From: Ryuthela nishihirai
Lineage: Eukaryota > Arthropoda > Arachnida > Araneae > Heptathelidae
Length of the DNA: 64,000 bases
Reading direction: 5' to 3'
NCBI GenBank assembly: GCA_038380435.1
Contig: JAWZYU010000007.1
Span: 25,275,001 to 25,339,000, forward strand
Shown here in pieces: positions 53,931 through 64,000 of the stretch (position 1 is its first letter; every line of letters begins with the position of its first letter). A program made the translations under genes and the position numbers. Below the pieces are notes generated by a model that was not told the DNA's origin, ran no database searches, and worked only from the letters and a program-made list of their open reading frames with translations.

Positions 53931-54762
53931 TTAGATTATGCAGATGACTTGGCTTTGTGGCTTTGTTGACTAATGAGGTTGATGAGATGCATCCTTTCAT
54001 TAGGGCTGTTGATGAGACTGGCAGTAGAGTAGGTTTAGTTATAAACAGAGAGAAATTTAGAGTGATGAAAATTGGTCAGGCAGATGGTGCTTTAGTTGCT
54101 TTGAATGGATGCACTCTTGAGTCTCAGTTTAATTATCTTGGGTACTGTTTCTCAGTTTAATTATCTTGGAAGCTGTTTAAGAGATACTGGTTATGTGCGA
54201 ATTGAGATAAAGAGAAGAACACGGATTGCTGCTGGGACGTATAAGAATCTTTGGAGAGTGTGGAGAAATAAGCGTATATACCTAAAGACCAAAATTAGAC
54301 TATGTAATTGTTTGGTCATTTCTAGGATTAGTTATGCTAGTGAAACCTGGACCCCTTGTAAGCAAGATAATAGGAAACTTGGTGCCTTTGATTCTAGATG
54401 CTTGCGCAGTATCTTGGGCATTAGGTGGTTCAACTTTGTAAGTAATAATGAGGTTAGAAGAAGGAGTCATCAACCTCCTTTGAGCAACATTTAATGCAGA
54501 GAGAGAGACTGCGTTGGTTTGGCCATGTTGCCCGTATGCATAGCTGCAGATTGACAAAAAAGATTATGAACAGTATGCCTAAAGACTTCAGGAAAAAGGG
54601 GAGGTCTAAGATAAGACGGACAGACAATGTCAAACAGTACCTTGCTAGAATTTGCCTAGAGTGGTCAAATGCAATAGCTGTAGCTCAGGATTGAGGTGTT
54701 TGGAGAAAAAAAATTGCACAGTGTGGCTGGCCCTGCTTAGTCCATTACTGCATGAGAATTTT
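53931..54762 (+). mobile_element. LINE-A 3' half
   Basis: Starts at the YADD region (DYADDL, 53936) and runs VDETGSRVGLVINREKFRVM, FNYLG, KNLWRVWRNKRIYLKTKIRL, SYASETWTPC, LRWFGHVARM, RKKGRSKIRRTDNVK. It contains a tandem duplication at 54121-54172 that doubles the FNYLG-coding segment. The 3' end is decayed (GTCCATTACTGCATGAG). Confidence 0.9.
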
Positions 54763-55184
54763 GTATGTATGTGTGTTAAGGTTCGGTTTGGGTTTTTAGA
54801 ACAAAAATAAAATTCAATAAGGTTTGAATTTGGATTTAATTATAAAGCAATTTATATGAAAACAATAAATTATATAAATTAATGTTTAAATTTGTTATAT
54901 ATTGTAAAGAAACGATGAAGCCATTACTGTGGTGTCGTGTGACGCTCGAGATTTGCCTCGGAGTGAGCGTTTCGTCACTAGCCAAGAAGAACTTTTAAAT
55001 ATAACGATAGATCAGAGTAATTCTGAAGAATCTGTGGTGAACAGAAAGTTAATTGATTTTTGTCTGTGCTGTTAGTCTAAAGAAGAAAATATTGTTGCAA
55101 ATTAAAATGGATGAGCACTGAGCATGAATTCAAGTAAAAATTAGTCAATGAAAATTACAATACAATGCAATTTATTACATTAAA
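54763..55184. other. AT-rich spacer, no gene seen
   Basis: No conserved frame or repeat recognised. Confidence 0.45.
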
Positions 55185-55757
55185 AAAAACACCCTCTCAA
55201 GCAGCTGCTTGCCACAGAGGTCTGACAGGGTTGGGTTGTTTTACCTCTGAGAGGCACTTTTTTTGCACACCATGGGTTAAATGGCCAGGTCACAAGGGCC
55301 CCGAAGGCTCAGAGTAGGTTGGGGGAGGGGACCCACTGGAACAGCTGTTGGGAGACAGATGGTAGCCTCCCGTCAAGGCCATCCAGCGTGTTCTTTAACG
55401 TGCACAGGGTATGGCTCTCCCGCACACGGGGCCACGGCTTAACGTCCCATCCGACGGACGGCGGTCTTTCCAAGCCCACCGGTGTCCCCTACTGACCGTG
55501 GGCAGGGCGGGGAATTTTGCGGAGATAAATCTCAACGCTGACCCAGCTGGGACTCGAACCTGGGAACTACAGATTACGAGCCTGGCGCGCTACCGACTCA
55601 GCCACCCCCGCCCCGAGATCTGACAGGAGTCAGTTTATATGCCATAGTAGAAGGTCTGAGAGGATTGCAGAACCTCAGCAGAAAAAGAACAGAAACATCC
55701 ATGCCTTACCCGGGACTCGAACTCAGGTCCTGTAAATCAGTAGCCAAGCGTGCTAGA
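55185..55757 (-). repeat. SINE-B, split by a SINE-A
   Basis: Tail and end at 55185-55229 (CACCCTCTCAAGCAGCTGC), body at 55616-55757 (CTGACAGGAGTCAG, GGGACTCGAACTCAGG, GCCAAGCGTGCT). The head is truncated. Confidence 0.92.
55230..55615 (-). repeat. SINE-A nested in SINE-B, 12-bp TSD
   Basis: AGGTCTGACAGG (55218-55229) and AGATCTGACAGG (55616-55627) flank it with one mismatch. A full-length, low-divergence SINE-A has landed in the SINE-B body. Confidence 0.96.
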
Positions 55758-55929
55758 TGAAATTATTTGTAAACAAACTAAGTAAACCGGCACGAAATTC
55801 CATAATAATACAAAGATCAACTTTCAAAAGAATCCATTATCTCAATTCTATTCACATCCAATTCACAAAACAAGACTAAAATCATTCAATGAACAATAAA
55901 ATTATGTTGATAAATGAATTTTCAATCTA

Positions 55930-56415
55930 ACTAGAATCATATATGTGAATACTTGCAATATCTCGAGAATAACCTTACCAATTCCTAAATAATTAAATAA
56001 CTATACACTAAATTATTTCCTTCTTAGGTTTTAATCCTCAAGTACTCCAAAACTGTGGCTAAGTATACCGGTTTCTCAGAACCAGTTCTTTTCAGGCATT
56101 GATCACCACACACAAGACGACAAATTCTTCTTTATCTTTACCAGCTTAACAACACAATCCACACCAAAAACTATTAGACCCCGCGCACAAACCAAATAAA
56201 AACATTAATTCTTTAGACTATCGTGCACAGATAAGGCTATTTATGCCTCCTTTCAGATCTCCACAATTCCAACAACAACTCTATTTCTTCTATTTTTTAG
56301 ATCGGATCTGTATTGCAATTCGTTGTTTAAAATAATCTCTCGCAGAAGCATACACGAGTGTTCATGTCACGTTTTTAATAAACTCATTGCAGCACGTTCA
56401 TCTGTCGTAACAATA
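55930..56415. repeat. Repeat family R, copy 4
   Basis: Landmarks AGAATAACCTTACCAATTCC, TTTTCAGGCATTGATCACCA, CTATCGTGCACAGA and GCACGTTCATCTGTCGTAAC in the same order as copies 2 and 3. Confidence 0.8.
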
Positions 56416-56990
56416 TTTATTGCAGTGTGAGCGGGAGTTGTGAAAATAATTTAATTAGTTATAAGTAGATCACGAAGAAATATTAGAGAGAATTGAGTTA
56501 GTTTTAGCGGAATGATAAGTGCTAATGTAGAAGTGATAAAGTTAATCAAACTTTGAGGTATATAAGCTAAGTATCTGTATTACTGATTGTATTTCTTTGA
56601 AATTGTTATGATTTATGTAATTTCATTGCTTTATTTATTAAACCAATTCTTTATAGTTGGCATATGTTTACTGAATTCACGCTCCAAGCTAGAAATTTGT
56701 AGCAATATATAAAGTTAATAGTTAAATAAATGTTAAATGGCAAACGTAGACTGAATCCTGCATTTTCTTAAGAAATATATAAAATTATAAGGTATGATTT
56801 TGGCAAACCAATAAAATAGGTTGCAATGTTTCTGCAGATAAACTGGATCGCTGTGTCGATAGGACGGATTTTTAATGCATAAAATTAATTTTCTACACTA
56901 ATTTGCTTAGCAGGAACAGCAAGGAGTATTTGATTATTTGAGCTTTGTCGTAATCGGTGGCTAGTGAAAGCCGCAGATTTTTATTTCGTC
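56416..56990. other. AT-rich spacer, no gene seen
   Basis: No conserved frame or repeat recognised. Confidence 0.45.
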
Positions 56991-57154
56991 ATGTGAAATT
57001 AGATATCCTACTTGAACTGCGCCAAATGTGGTGGTCTGTGTTAAGGCAACGGCGAACTTTCTTCTTGTTATCAATGAAATCACGTATGATTAGTTATGGA
57101 ACTGAACTGCGCTGAATGCCGTGGTGTCGTGACTCCAACGACACAAATGTCGCT

Positions 57155-57345
57155 AAACAAGATAACATGAAACTTGATGTTTTTGATTTTAGATACTTTC
57201 GCAGTATCTTGGGTATTCGGTGGTTCAACTTTTTAAGTAATGAGTCCGTTGGTTTGGTATTGTTACCCGTATGGATAATTATAGATTAGCGATAGGTTAT
57301 GAACGGTGGCCTAAAGACCTCAGAAAGAGGAGGAGACCTAGGACC
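57155..57345 (+). mobile_element. LINE-A scrap
   Basis: Short piece matching the KQDNRKLDAFDSR to RKKGRP region, with deletions and frame loss. It lies between two parts of family X. Confidence 0.8.
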
Positions 57346-57472
57346 TAGCAGAGGAGATCGCATAGTCCCTTAATTAGATTCATCATTGTTTAAATGAAAT
57401 AGGTTCGTGGGTTGTTACATCCGTAGCGACGTATGCCTCAGACATGCTGCGCCAAGTGATGTATAGAGATAT

Positions 57473-57890
57473 TAGTTAAAAGCTTCTGAAAAAAAATTCA
57501 TCGCCGAATTTTTTTCAGAAGCTTTTAACTAATGTTTGAAGTCTATCTCTACAGGTAATTTGTGTAATTACTATGGATCGATTTTTTATCATATTTACGC
57601 TTGAGCGTTATCAACTTTTTCATTAGCATATGAAAATCATTAGCAACGATTGGAAAAAGTTGCATCTCCTTGAGTATAGATGGCGCTGTGTCAGCCACAT
57701 CTCAGTGAAAATAAATAAAGTCTTATTTTGAAAAATTTCCTTCTTTGATGCATGGTGTAATGGTAACGTGCTCTGGCATGAATCTGGAAAGTTGCGGGTT
57801 CGATTCCTGCCGTGTCGGCAATGAAATTTTTTCGGAAGCTTTTAACTAATGTTTGGAGTCTGTCTCTACAGGTAATCTGTGTATTTACTA
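57473..57890. mobile_element. 418-bp insertion with tRNA-like block, 13-bp TSD
   Basis: TGTATAGAGATAT flanks it exactly at 57460-57472 and 57891-57903. Inside: a hairpin (57474-57530), a segment at 57512-57573 repeated directly at 57829-57890 (GAAGCTTTTAACTAATGTTT and on), and between them a tRNA-like block at 57750-57820. A retroposed composite is likely; I do not recognise the family. Confidence 0.8.
57750..57820 (+). repeat. tRNA-like block in the insertion
   Basis: A-box-like TGGTGTAATGGTAACGTG and B box GGGTTCGATTCC with T arm GCGGG-TTCGATT-CCTGC (imperfect). The two ends do not form an acceptor stem, so it is a SINE-type head, not a tRNA gene. Confidence 0.7.
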
Positions 57891-58520
57891 TGTATAGAGA
57901 TATGTCCAATAATTCACGCACGAGAGTTGTATAGGGACGACACAGTTTATTCACATTTATATACAATCACGTGCAGGGGATGTGCTCAACTCCGTAGGCC
58001 TTTGCTGCTGCAAACAATTATGCAATTAGGTGGAGAACCGCACTTTGCAGATTATCGCTTTATCGACCTCAAACTCGTCGAAAGGATATCCAACCCTTGC
58101 CTACAACGTGGTTCACATTGATCTCACCTCAGTTCCACAGAACTCTATTTGATTCTCCAAGAACCGAACCTTGACTCTCACATAGAATCGAACCCTCTCC
58201 TTAAGGGTTTTGTTTGAGTAAGAGCGGCATCCCTTGACTCGTGTTGAAACGTCCTTCCTGTTTCACAGAGACGCTCAAGACTGCCGTTATTACCCAGCTC
58301 GTCTCCAGCGCTCTGATCGCGCCCGAGACTGGTCATAAATGGTCTTAAAAAGTATTTCGATTTGTCAGCGTGTGTAGGCAGCCAGCTCAGACACGAAAAC
58401 AACAGCTATGAGTCACATCCCCACAATAGCACTTCCAAAAACACATTTAATACAAAAAAATATTTACAACAGCAAAAATACAATAAAAATACAACAATAA
58501 ATAAAAATAAATACATTAGA

Positions 58521-59403
58521 GGGACGTACAAGCTTCATCATAGAAGAATATGCATTTTACTTTTATATGATTTACAAAACATGGAGCTGAAATTTATTTG
58601 TTTTCCTGAAATGCTATTTATTTTTATTAATGCTATTTGCAGGCTTTTTTTTATCCGTCTTTTTCATTTGTGTCTGGTGATGTGCTTTGGTGGATATCTA
58701 GGTCGAATCTCCATTTTTCATCTTTATGATTTCGAAATAAATTTATGGTATTAATAATTTGCTTTTCGGCTCTTTCCTTTTTAGTTTCGTCTAAAGTTAA
58801 TCTGTAAATCTGTAATCTTAGTAAATTGCCCCTAATAAATCTAATTATTTAGAAAACAAACCTCTTCGTTTTTAATAACATCGGAATGTAAATCCTTCAC
58901 TAGTTATTTATTGTTTTCCTTTATTTCTAATTTACGTCCAGAATTCATAAATATTTCTATCATTGCCAAGGATGTTTCCATCCGGGCTTTCACGTTCCCG
59001 CTCCGCTGTATGCTGTATTAGGCGAGAGCCGTTTGTGACAGAGATGTGATGTCTGCTGCTCTCTTTTACAGCGGGAAGGAATGGTGAAGGGGAGCTCATC
59101 TGGAAGGACGGGAGGAGGGAAGCCCATCGGAAGTGGGGGAGGGGAGCTCATAGAAGAAGAAAGGAACTTCTCTCCTGACCTCCGAATAGGTCGGAAGAAA
59201 GTACAAAGCTGGATTTGGGAGTCAGCATATTTGAAGGACTTTTCATTAAAAGTCGTGTTAGCATTCAGGAAGTGTGTGAGTAGTTGTTCTCGGTAGAACA
59301 GTGGATTAAGGCTGCGCCCAATTGAAATAGTTCTATTTGTTTACATAATATGCTGTAACATTAAACAATATCTAACCTAGAGATACCGAGTGCCTATTTA
59401 GTG
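58521..59403. other. Spacer with one possible exon-like frame
   Basis: CTCTCTTTTACAG at 59058-59070 resembles a splice acceptor, followed by an ATG at 59081 and a 71-codon Gly-rich frame to 59296. No known motif, so I do not call a gene. Confidence 0.3.
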
Positions 59404-59788
59404 TGGGGGCGGGGGTGGCTCAGTTGATAGCGCGCCAGGCTCGTAATCTGTAGTTCCCAGGTTCGAGTCCCAGCTGGGTCAGCGTTGAGAGTTATCTCCG
59501 CAAAATTCCCCGCCTTGCCCACGGTCAGTAGGGGACATCGATGGGCTTGGAAAGGCAGCCGTCCGTCGGATGGGACGTTAAGCCGTGGCCCCTTGTGCGG
59601 GAGAGCCATACCCTGTGCACGTTAAAGAATACGCTGGATGGCCTTGACGGGAGGCTACCATCTGTCTCCCAACAGCTGTTCCAGTGGGTCTCCTCCCCCA
59701 ACCTTCTCTGAGCCTTCGGGGTCCATGTGACCTGGCCATTTAGCCCATGGTGTGCAAAAAAGTGCCGCTCAGAGGTAAAACAACCCAA
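59404..59788 (+). repeat. SINE-A, full length, 11-bp TSD
   Basis: CCTATTTAGTG at 59393-59403 and 59789-59799. Low divergence and intact boxes. Confidence 0.97.
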
Positions 59789-60387
59789 CCTATTTAGTGA
59801 ACTTTTAAGTACGGCTTGAATAAGGTCTCGCAAAGAGCACACAGATTCTCTTGAATAAAGAAGGGAAGTGATAATCATTTGTTCACTTTATAAATTGAGC
59901 GTAGCTTCTTTGGTTTTAAAATATTGTAAACTCTTTGCAAAAATTCCATGCCGAGTCATGTATGTGTAAATAAAAATCCAACAAATCAGGGAGGAATTTT
60001 TAAAAATCTGAATGCTGTTTAAGCGTGTCATACGTTGAGTTCCACTTTGGGACGCAATCGCTAATTGGCTTCTTTAATTCCATCTTTCTTTGTAATGACA
60101 AGTTTATTCCGAACACGCAATTTTTTTGTAAACATTTTTCCTTTCATCGAGTACTCTTTCATTAATAGAAATGAAGAAAGTGTATCATGAACTAATAATA
60201 GCAGAATGTGGGCTGCACATTTAAAGTGGATAATATAAATATAAGTATGCATTTCCTCTAAATGTAGTTCGATTTCATTAGTGCATTTTTAATTTATTAC
60301 TAATTATTATTATGAAAAGAGGTGGTTAAACAAAAAAAAATCTTTAATAATTTCAGCATAAATTTTCTTACGAAACCGAACTAGAAC
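59789..60387. other. AT-rich spacer, no gene seen
   Basis: No conserved frame or repeat recognised. Confidence 0.45.
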
Positions 60388-60470
60388 CTGTCCGGTAGCC
60401 GAGTGGTTAGCGTGCTTATCTACTGATTGCAGAGAACTGAGTTTGAGCCACAGATAAGTATAAATACCGC
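60388..60470 (+). repeat. SINE-B head, diverged
   Basis: CTGTCCGGTAGCCGAGTGG, GTTAGCGTGCTTATCTACTG and a decayed B box GAGTTTGAGCCACAG. Body lost. Confidence 0.65.
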
Positions 60471-60604
60471 CCATTTCCTCATCAACTTAACATTAGAATT
60501 GTTTTGGTAAGTTCTTTAATGCCTACCAAAAACCCTAAAAATATCCACTTTGAAAATCTCTCACGGCAGGTGAATAATGCAAATTTAAAAGGAATTTAAG
60601 AAGT

Positions 60605-61125
60605 TGGTTGTTTGTTTGTTTGAGGTTTAATGGCGCAACGGCAACTAAAGTCATATTGCGCCAAATTTACGACATACAGTAAAAGTAAACAGATGAAAGT
60701 CCCTTAACCAAAGGTTAAAAACAATACACAAAAGGGGAACAGAAACGAAACTATACAAGACAAAACAAGAAGGAAAAATGTATAACAAAAACAATATGTA
60801 TAAACAACAAGTGTAAAACAGAATAAGCAAAAACGGGTGTATAGGATCCATAAAAACAACAAGTCAAAACAATAGAAGGGTAAAAGTATCAAAGACGAGT
60901 AAAATAGCCAATAAAACGTAAAAAATCCGAAAACAGGTGTTAGAAACGATTTATTATATAAAAGGTGGTCGAATGTAAGGGGCTCGCCGTCAAATCACGA
61001 TGTCTAAAATATAAACGACTGTCAAGATTAAAAGCAGTGCAATCGGTTAAAATATGTTTGATCGTTAAAATGGTGTCACAAAACTCGCACTTAGGTTCGT
61101 CGTCCGCCGAAGAAGAAATGAATGT
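60605..61125 (-). mobile_element. 3' end of a third LINE, with a zinc-like block
   Basis: Minus-strand frame PKCEFCDTILTIKHILTDC (about 61098-61042) is the C-x2-C...H...C block found at the C-terminus of Jockey/I/LOA-type LINE ORF2 proteins. It is followed by a 3' UTR and the end TTAAACCTCAAACAAACAAAC near 60612. No RT remains within the copy; it meets LINE-D sequence head-on. Confidence 0.65.
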
Positions 61126-61710
61126 GTACTAGCTCTGTAATACGTGTTAGATTCTTAGAAGATCTAAATGCTATTAAGATTTGATAGTTACCGATTTGTA
61201 TTTTTGTATTTAAATTTTTTTGCTCTGTGATGTTTGTTGGTAATTTTTCTCTGATTCTGTTAAATATATGCAGTGCTATAGCGCATTTTGATGAATTTTT
61301 GACGTACTTGGGTACTTTATAGGAAATACTTATATTAATTATAATGACAGAAATTTGGATCTACTCCTGGGAAGTCACAGAACAAAATAGACTTTACAAG
61401 TGTTTCTCATTTTGTAGGGATGATTACAGATCAGGTGGAGTATTAAGTTATGTTAGCTGTGACATCGATGATATGCAGCAACCAATCACAATGAATTATG
61501 CAGACACTGCGGTTTTAAAACTTGAAATTGAAAACAAAGAGTGGACATTAATGGCTGTATACAGATCTCCTGCTGATAATGCATTTAATTTTATTTCCTA
61601 GTTAAACGGAATTCTAGAATCACTTGATACTCTTAATATACCCTATTTTGGAGATATTAATATTAACTTATTAAATGACAACACAAACACTGATGAATAC
61701 CTAGGACTAC

Positions 61711-61745
61711 GTGTCAGACCTCCTGTGGCAAGCAGCTGCTTGAGG
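61711..61745 (+). repeat. SINE-B 3' end preceding a full SINE-B
   Basis: GTCAGACCTCCTGTGGCAAG and CAGCTGCTTGAGGAG, then a short T-rich spacer before the next head. Either a dimeric SINE or two insertions at one site. Confidence 0.85.
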
Positions 61746-61759
61746 AGATATTTTTGTAG

Positions 61760-61960
61760 CAGTCCTATGGCCGAGTGGCTAGCACGCTTGGCATTGATCT
61801 AAGGGACCTGGGTTCGAGCCTCGGGTAAGGCATGGATGTATGTGTCATATTTGTGCTGAGGTCCTGCCATCCTCTGAGACCTACTCTGGTATATAAACTG
61901 ACAGGCTCCTATCAGACCTCTGTGGCAAGCAGCTGCTTGAGGGGGTATTATTATTATTAG
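61760..61960 (+). repeat. SINE-B, full length, inside LINE-D endonuclease
   Basis: Head GTCCTATGGCCGAGTGGCTA, B box GGTTCGAGCCTCGG, body to GCTGCTTGAGGGGG with tail TATTATTATTATTAG. It separates the DEYL and LAENGL codons of the LINE-D endonuclease. Confidence 0.93.
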
Positions 61961-64000
61961 CTGAAAATGGTTTACTTAATATGATAGAAGAGCCAACCAG
62001 AATTGCGGAGAACTCGTCTACATGTATTGATCATGTCTTTCTTAGAGCCAAAGATTTATATAATTGTAATACCTTTCTGGATGACATTGGAATTACAGTC
62101 ACTGCTTAGTTAAGGTTATATATAGATATTAAAATTGAACAAAAATTAAATATTGATGAAATAAATATGGAGGATTCAAAAAGATTAATGAACTTAATTT
62201 CAAATATAAAATGCAATGATATATATTATATTGACGGCTCTGTTAATGCTTTTTTTAAAAATTTAATTAATACGTTAAGGCATTTAATTGTTGATTCAAC
62301 GAAATTAAAGTAAAAACGTTTTAAGAAAGTTAAACCGTGGATAACAAATTAATTAGTAATTTTAATAAATTATTGTAACACTTTGTATAAAGAAATGAAG
62401 AAAAATCCTTCAGATATATCGATTAAACAGTCATTTTCCCGATACAGAAATTTTGTCACTAGTGCCATAACGGAAACAAAAACCCAATACTTTACTAATA
62501 AATTTTCCAAAGCAGATATAAAACAGAAAAAACAGTGGAATGTAATAAATGAAATATGTGGTAACTTTAAAGAGAAAGAAAACTATCCCCGTATAATTAA
62601 AAGTAAAAACGAGTTAATTAAATATGATGATGACCTTTGTAAATTTGCAAATTTGTTTAACGATTATTTTGCCGGAATTGCACGGAATTTGAACAAAGAT
62701 TTGGTTCAAACAAATGCTGATTCGGAAGGAGACGGAAATGCATCAACTGCGGTAGGTTCTTTTTTCATAACACCAGTAATAGCTAAAGATATTAGGACTC
62801 AAAATATATTTCTATCAAAAACTAAATCTCCAGGTTTTGATGGCTTAACCTCAGAAATAATTCATCTGCTGGGAGCAACATTTATTGAAATACTTGTAAA
62901 TCTATTTAATCTATTCATTGAGCAAGGAATTTTTCCTGATGTTTTGAAAAAAAGCTATTGTTCCTATTTTTAAAGACGGTGACCGAAAGAAATTAGGGAA
63001 TTATAGGCCTATTGCATTACTCTCTGTAATATCTGAACTGTTTGAAAAAATAGTGAAAAATAAATTATATAATATTTGGAAAAGAAATGTTTTCTCGGTA
63101 GCAATCAGTTTGGGTTTAGAGAAAAAAATGGGTATGGATGATACATTATTACAGGTAACAAATACGATTTACACAGCTATGAATAACAGTGATCATGCAT
63201 TAACAATCTTTCTGGACATTAAAAAAGCATTCGATACAGCATAAAAATTAATGCAAAAATTACAAGCTGCTGGAGTTAGAGGACTGGCATTAAATTGGTT
63301 TCGCAGTTATTTAGCTAACAGAATACAAAAAGGTAAAAATAAAAAAAATATATAGTGCTTGGACTAAAGTTGAATATGAAGTGCCCCAGGGATCTGTTCT
63401 GGGTCCCCTATTATTTATTCTTTACATTAATGATTTACATTCCATTAATCTAACAGATAAATTAACATTTTTTGCTGACGACACTTGCCTGACATATACT
63501 GGTTCTGATTCTTCGATTATTTTTAAACAAGCAAATAGTGATCTAGAATTAATTAGAAACTGGATCGCAAGTAATTTTTTAACAATAAATCTGAAAAAGA
63601 CAAATGCAGTTTATTTCTACTAAAAGAAATATAGTTCTGTTACAATTATTTTGCACTGTAACAAATTGAAATATCATGATAGCAATTGTTCATCGAAAAG
63701 TAACTGTAATTGCCTTCAAATTTCTTTTGTGCCGTCAGTGAAATATTTAGGTATTTGGATTCATACATGCTTAACTTGGAACGTGAATGTAACATGGGTA
63801 AAAAGGAAGGTCATCTGTAACCTGGCCCGCTTAGATCTCGTAAGACACTTAGTTACATTTAAATTTATGTGTACACTATATTATGCATTAATTCCTCCTC
63901 AATTAACATATGGCATAAAATCTTGGGGGGCATGAATTTCAATAATTTTAAACAACTTTTAGTACTGCAAAAGAGATTTATTCGCTTATTAACTAAAAAC

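Larger units (their letters stand above)
57000..58520 (+). repeat. Repeat family X, copy 2, carrying two insertions
   Basis: GAACTGCGCCAAATGT (57019), then GAGGAGATCGCATAGTCCCT (57351), GCTGCGCCAAGTGATG (57447), and after an insertion TGTCCAATAATTCACGCACG (57904) through GCATCCCTTGACTCG to an AATAAAAATA end. Carries a LINE-A scrap (57155-57345) and a tRNA-like insertion (57473-57890). Confidence 0.75.
61344..64000 (+). pseudogene. LINE-D endonuclease-RT, broken, runs off the window
   Basis: Non-LTR retrotransposon ORF2. APE-type endonuclease: DDYRSGGVLSYVS (61410), WTLMAVYRSPADN (61550), YFGDININLL (61645), then after a SINE-B insertion MIEEPTRIAENSSTCIDHVF (61982). RT: KTKSPGFDGLTSEI (62820), FPDVLKKS, the NYRPIALL block in another frame (63000), FLDIKKAFDTA (63210, catalytic D), VPQGSVLGPLLFILYINDL (63378), LTFFADDTCLTY (catalytic FADD, about 63470), LRNW-like and SVKYLGIWIHTCLTWNVNV (63738). 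The motif set suits the CR1/L2/Jockey assemblage. Stops and shifts near 61600, 62108, 62313, 62970, 63243 and 63620. 5'-truncated; the 3' end is beyond the window. Confidence 0.9.

Noticed and set aside
57750..57820. Possible tRNA gene on the plus strand
   Set aside because: Good A and B boxes but the ends are not complementary. It lies inside a TSD-bounded insertion.
59081..59296. Gly-rich 71-codon frame after a splice-acceptor-like CTTTTACAG
   Set aside because: No recognisable motif, no donor-acceptor series and no neighbour exon. Splice-like motifs are common by chance in T-rich DNA.

Overview
This window reads as repeat-dense intergenic or intronic DNA of an invertebrate animal, most likely an arthropod (possibly a chelicerate; that is a guess from repeat style, not shown). 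It is AT-rich with GC-rich islands. I see no convincing intact host protein gene. The one functional-looking gene is a tRNA-Asp(GTC) gene on the minus strand at 22833-22904. One short cysteine-rich open frame (7222-7440, minus) could be a host exon, and one family I cannot name (31465-32880) is present as a broken copy.

Almost everything else is mobile DNA in layers. (1) SINE-A is a roughly 385-bp tRNA-derived SINE with at least 17 copies. It has a Met-type tRNA-like head, a GC-rich body and an AAAACAACCCAACC tail. Nine copies have target-site duplications (TSDs) readable by eye, 11-16 bp and usually 12. (2) SINE-B is a roughly 210-bp tRNA-Ser/Leu-like SINE with about a dozen copies. (3) LINE-A is a non-LTR element with a (GAT)n tail and seven fragments; the best runs 46946-48784. 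Its 3' end shares GCTGCTTGAGG with SINE-B. (4) An almost full-length R1-clade LINE at about 11350-17640 has overlapping ORF1 and ORF2 and many stops. (5) A different LINE with an FADD reverse transcriptase fills 61344-64000 and leaves the window; a third LINE 3' end lies on the minus strand at 60605-61125. (6) DNA transposons: a Tigger/pogo element (8799-11040), a 3.0-kb BED-type hAT (23763-26760), an IS630/Tc1-mariner relative (45511-48817), a Tc1-like scrap (50179-50560), and several hAT, pogo and Tc1 MITEs.

Layout: 1-7 kb, SINE-A/SINE-B copies and a minisatellite; 8-11 kb, LINE-A end and Tigger, each split by a SINE-A; 11.3-17.6 kb, R1-type LINE; 18-22 kb, small hAT MITEs, a second minisatellite and a 60-bp perfect palindrome; 22.6-22.9 kb, SINE-B beside tRNA-Asp; 23.5-27.6 kb, LINE-A split by the hAT; 29-38 kb, SINE-B copies, the broken unnamed gene, repeat family R and a gag-like ORF1; 40-42 kb, reversed LINE-A split by a hAT MITE; 43.3-48.8 kb, a nested stack whose core is a 27-bp tandem array grown inside a hAT MITE; 49-56 kb, SINEs, Tc1/pogo remnants and LINE-A; 57-59 kb, repeat family X carrying a tRNA-like insertion; 60-64 kb, two LINEs.

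The insertions give a partial order of events: SINE-A copies interrupt LINE-A, Tigger, SINE-B and family R, so SINE-A was among the latest families to move. All family names with letters are local labels.
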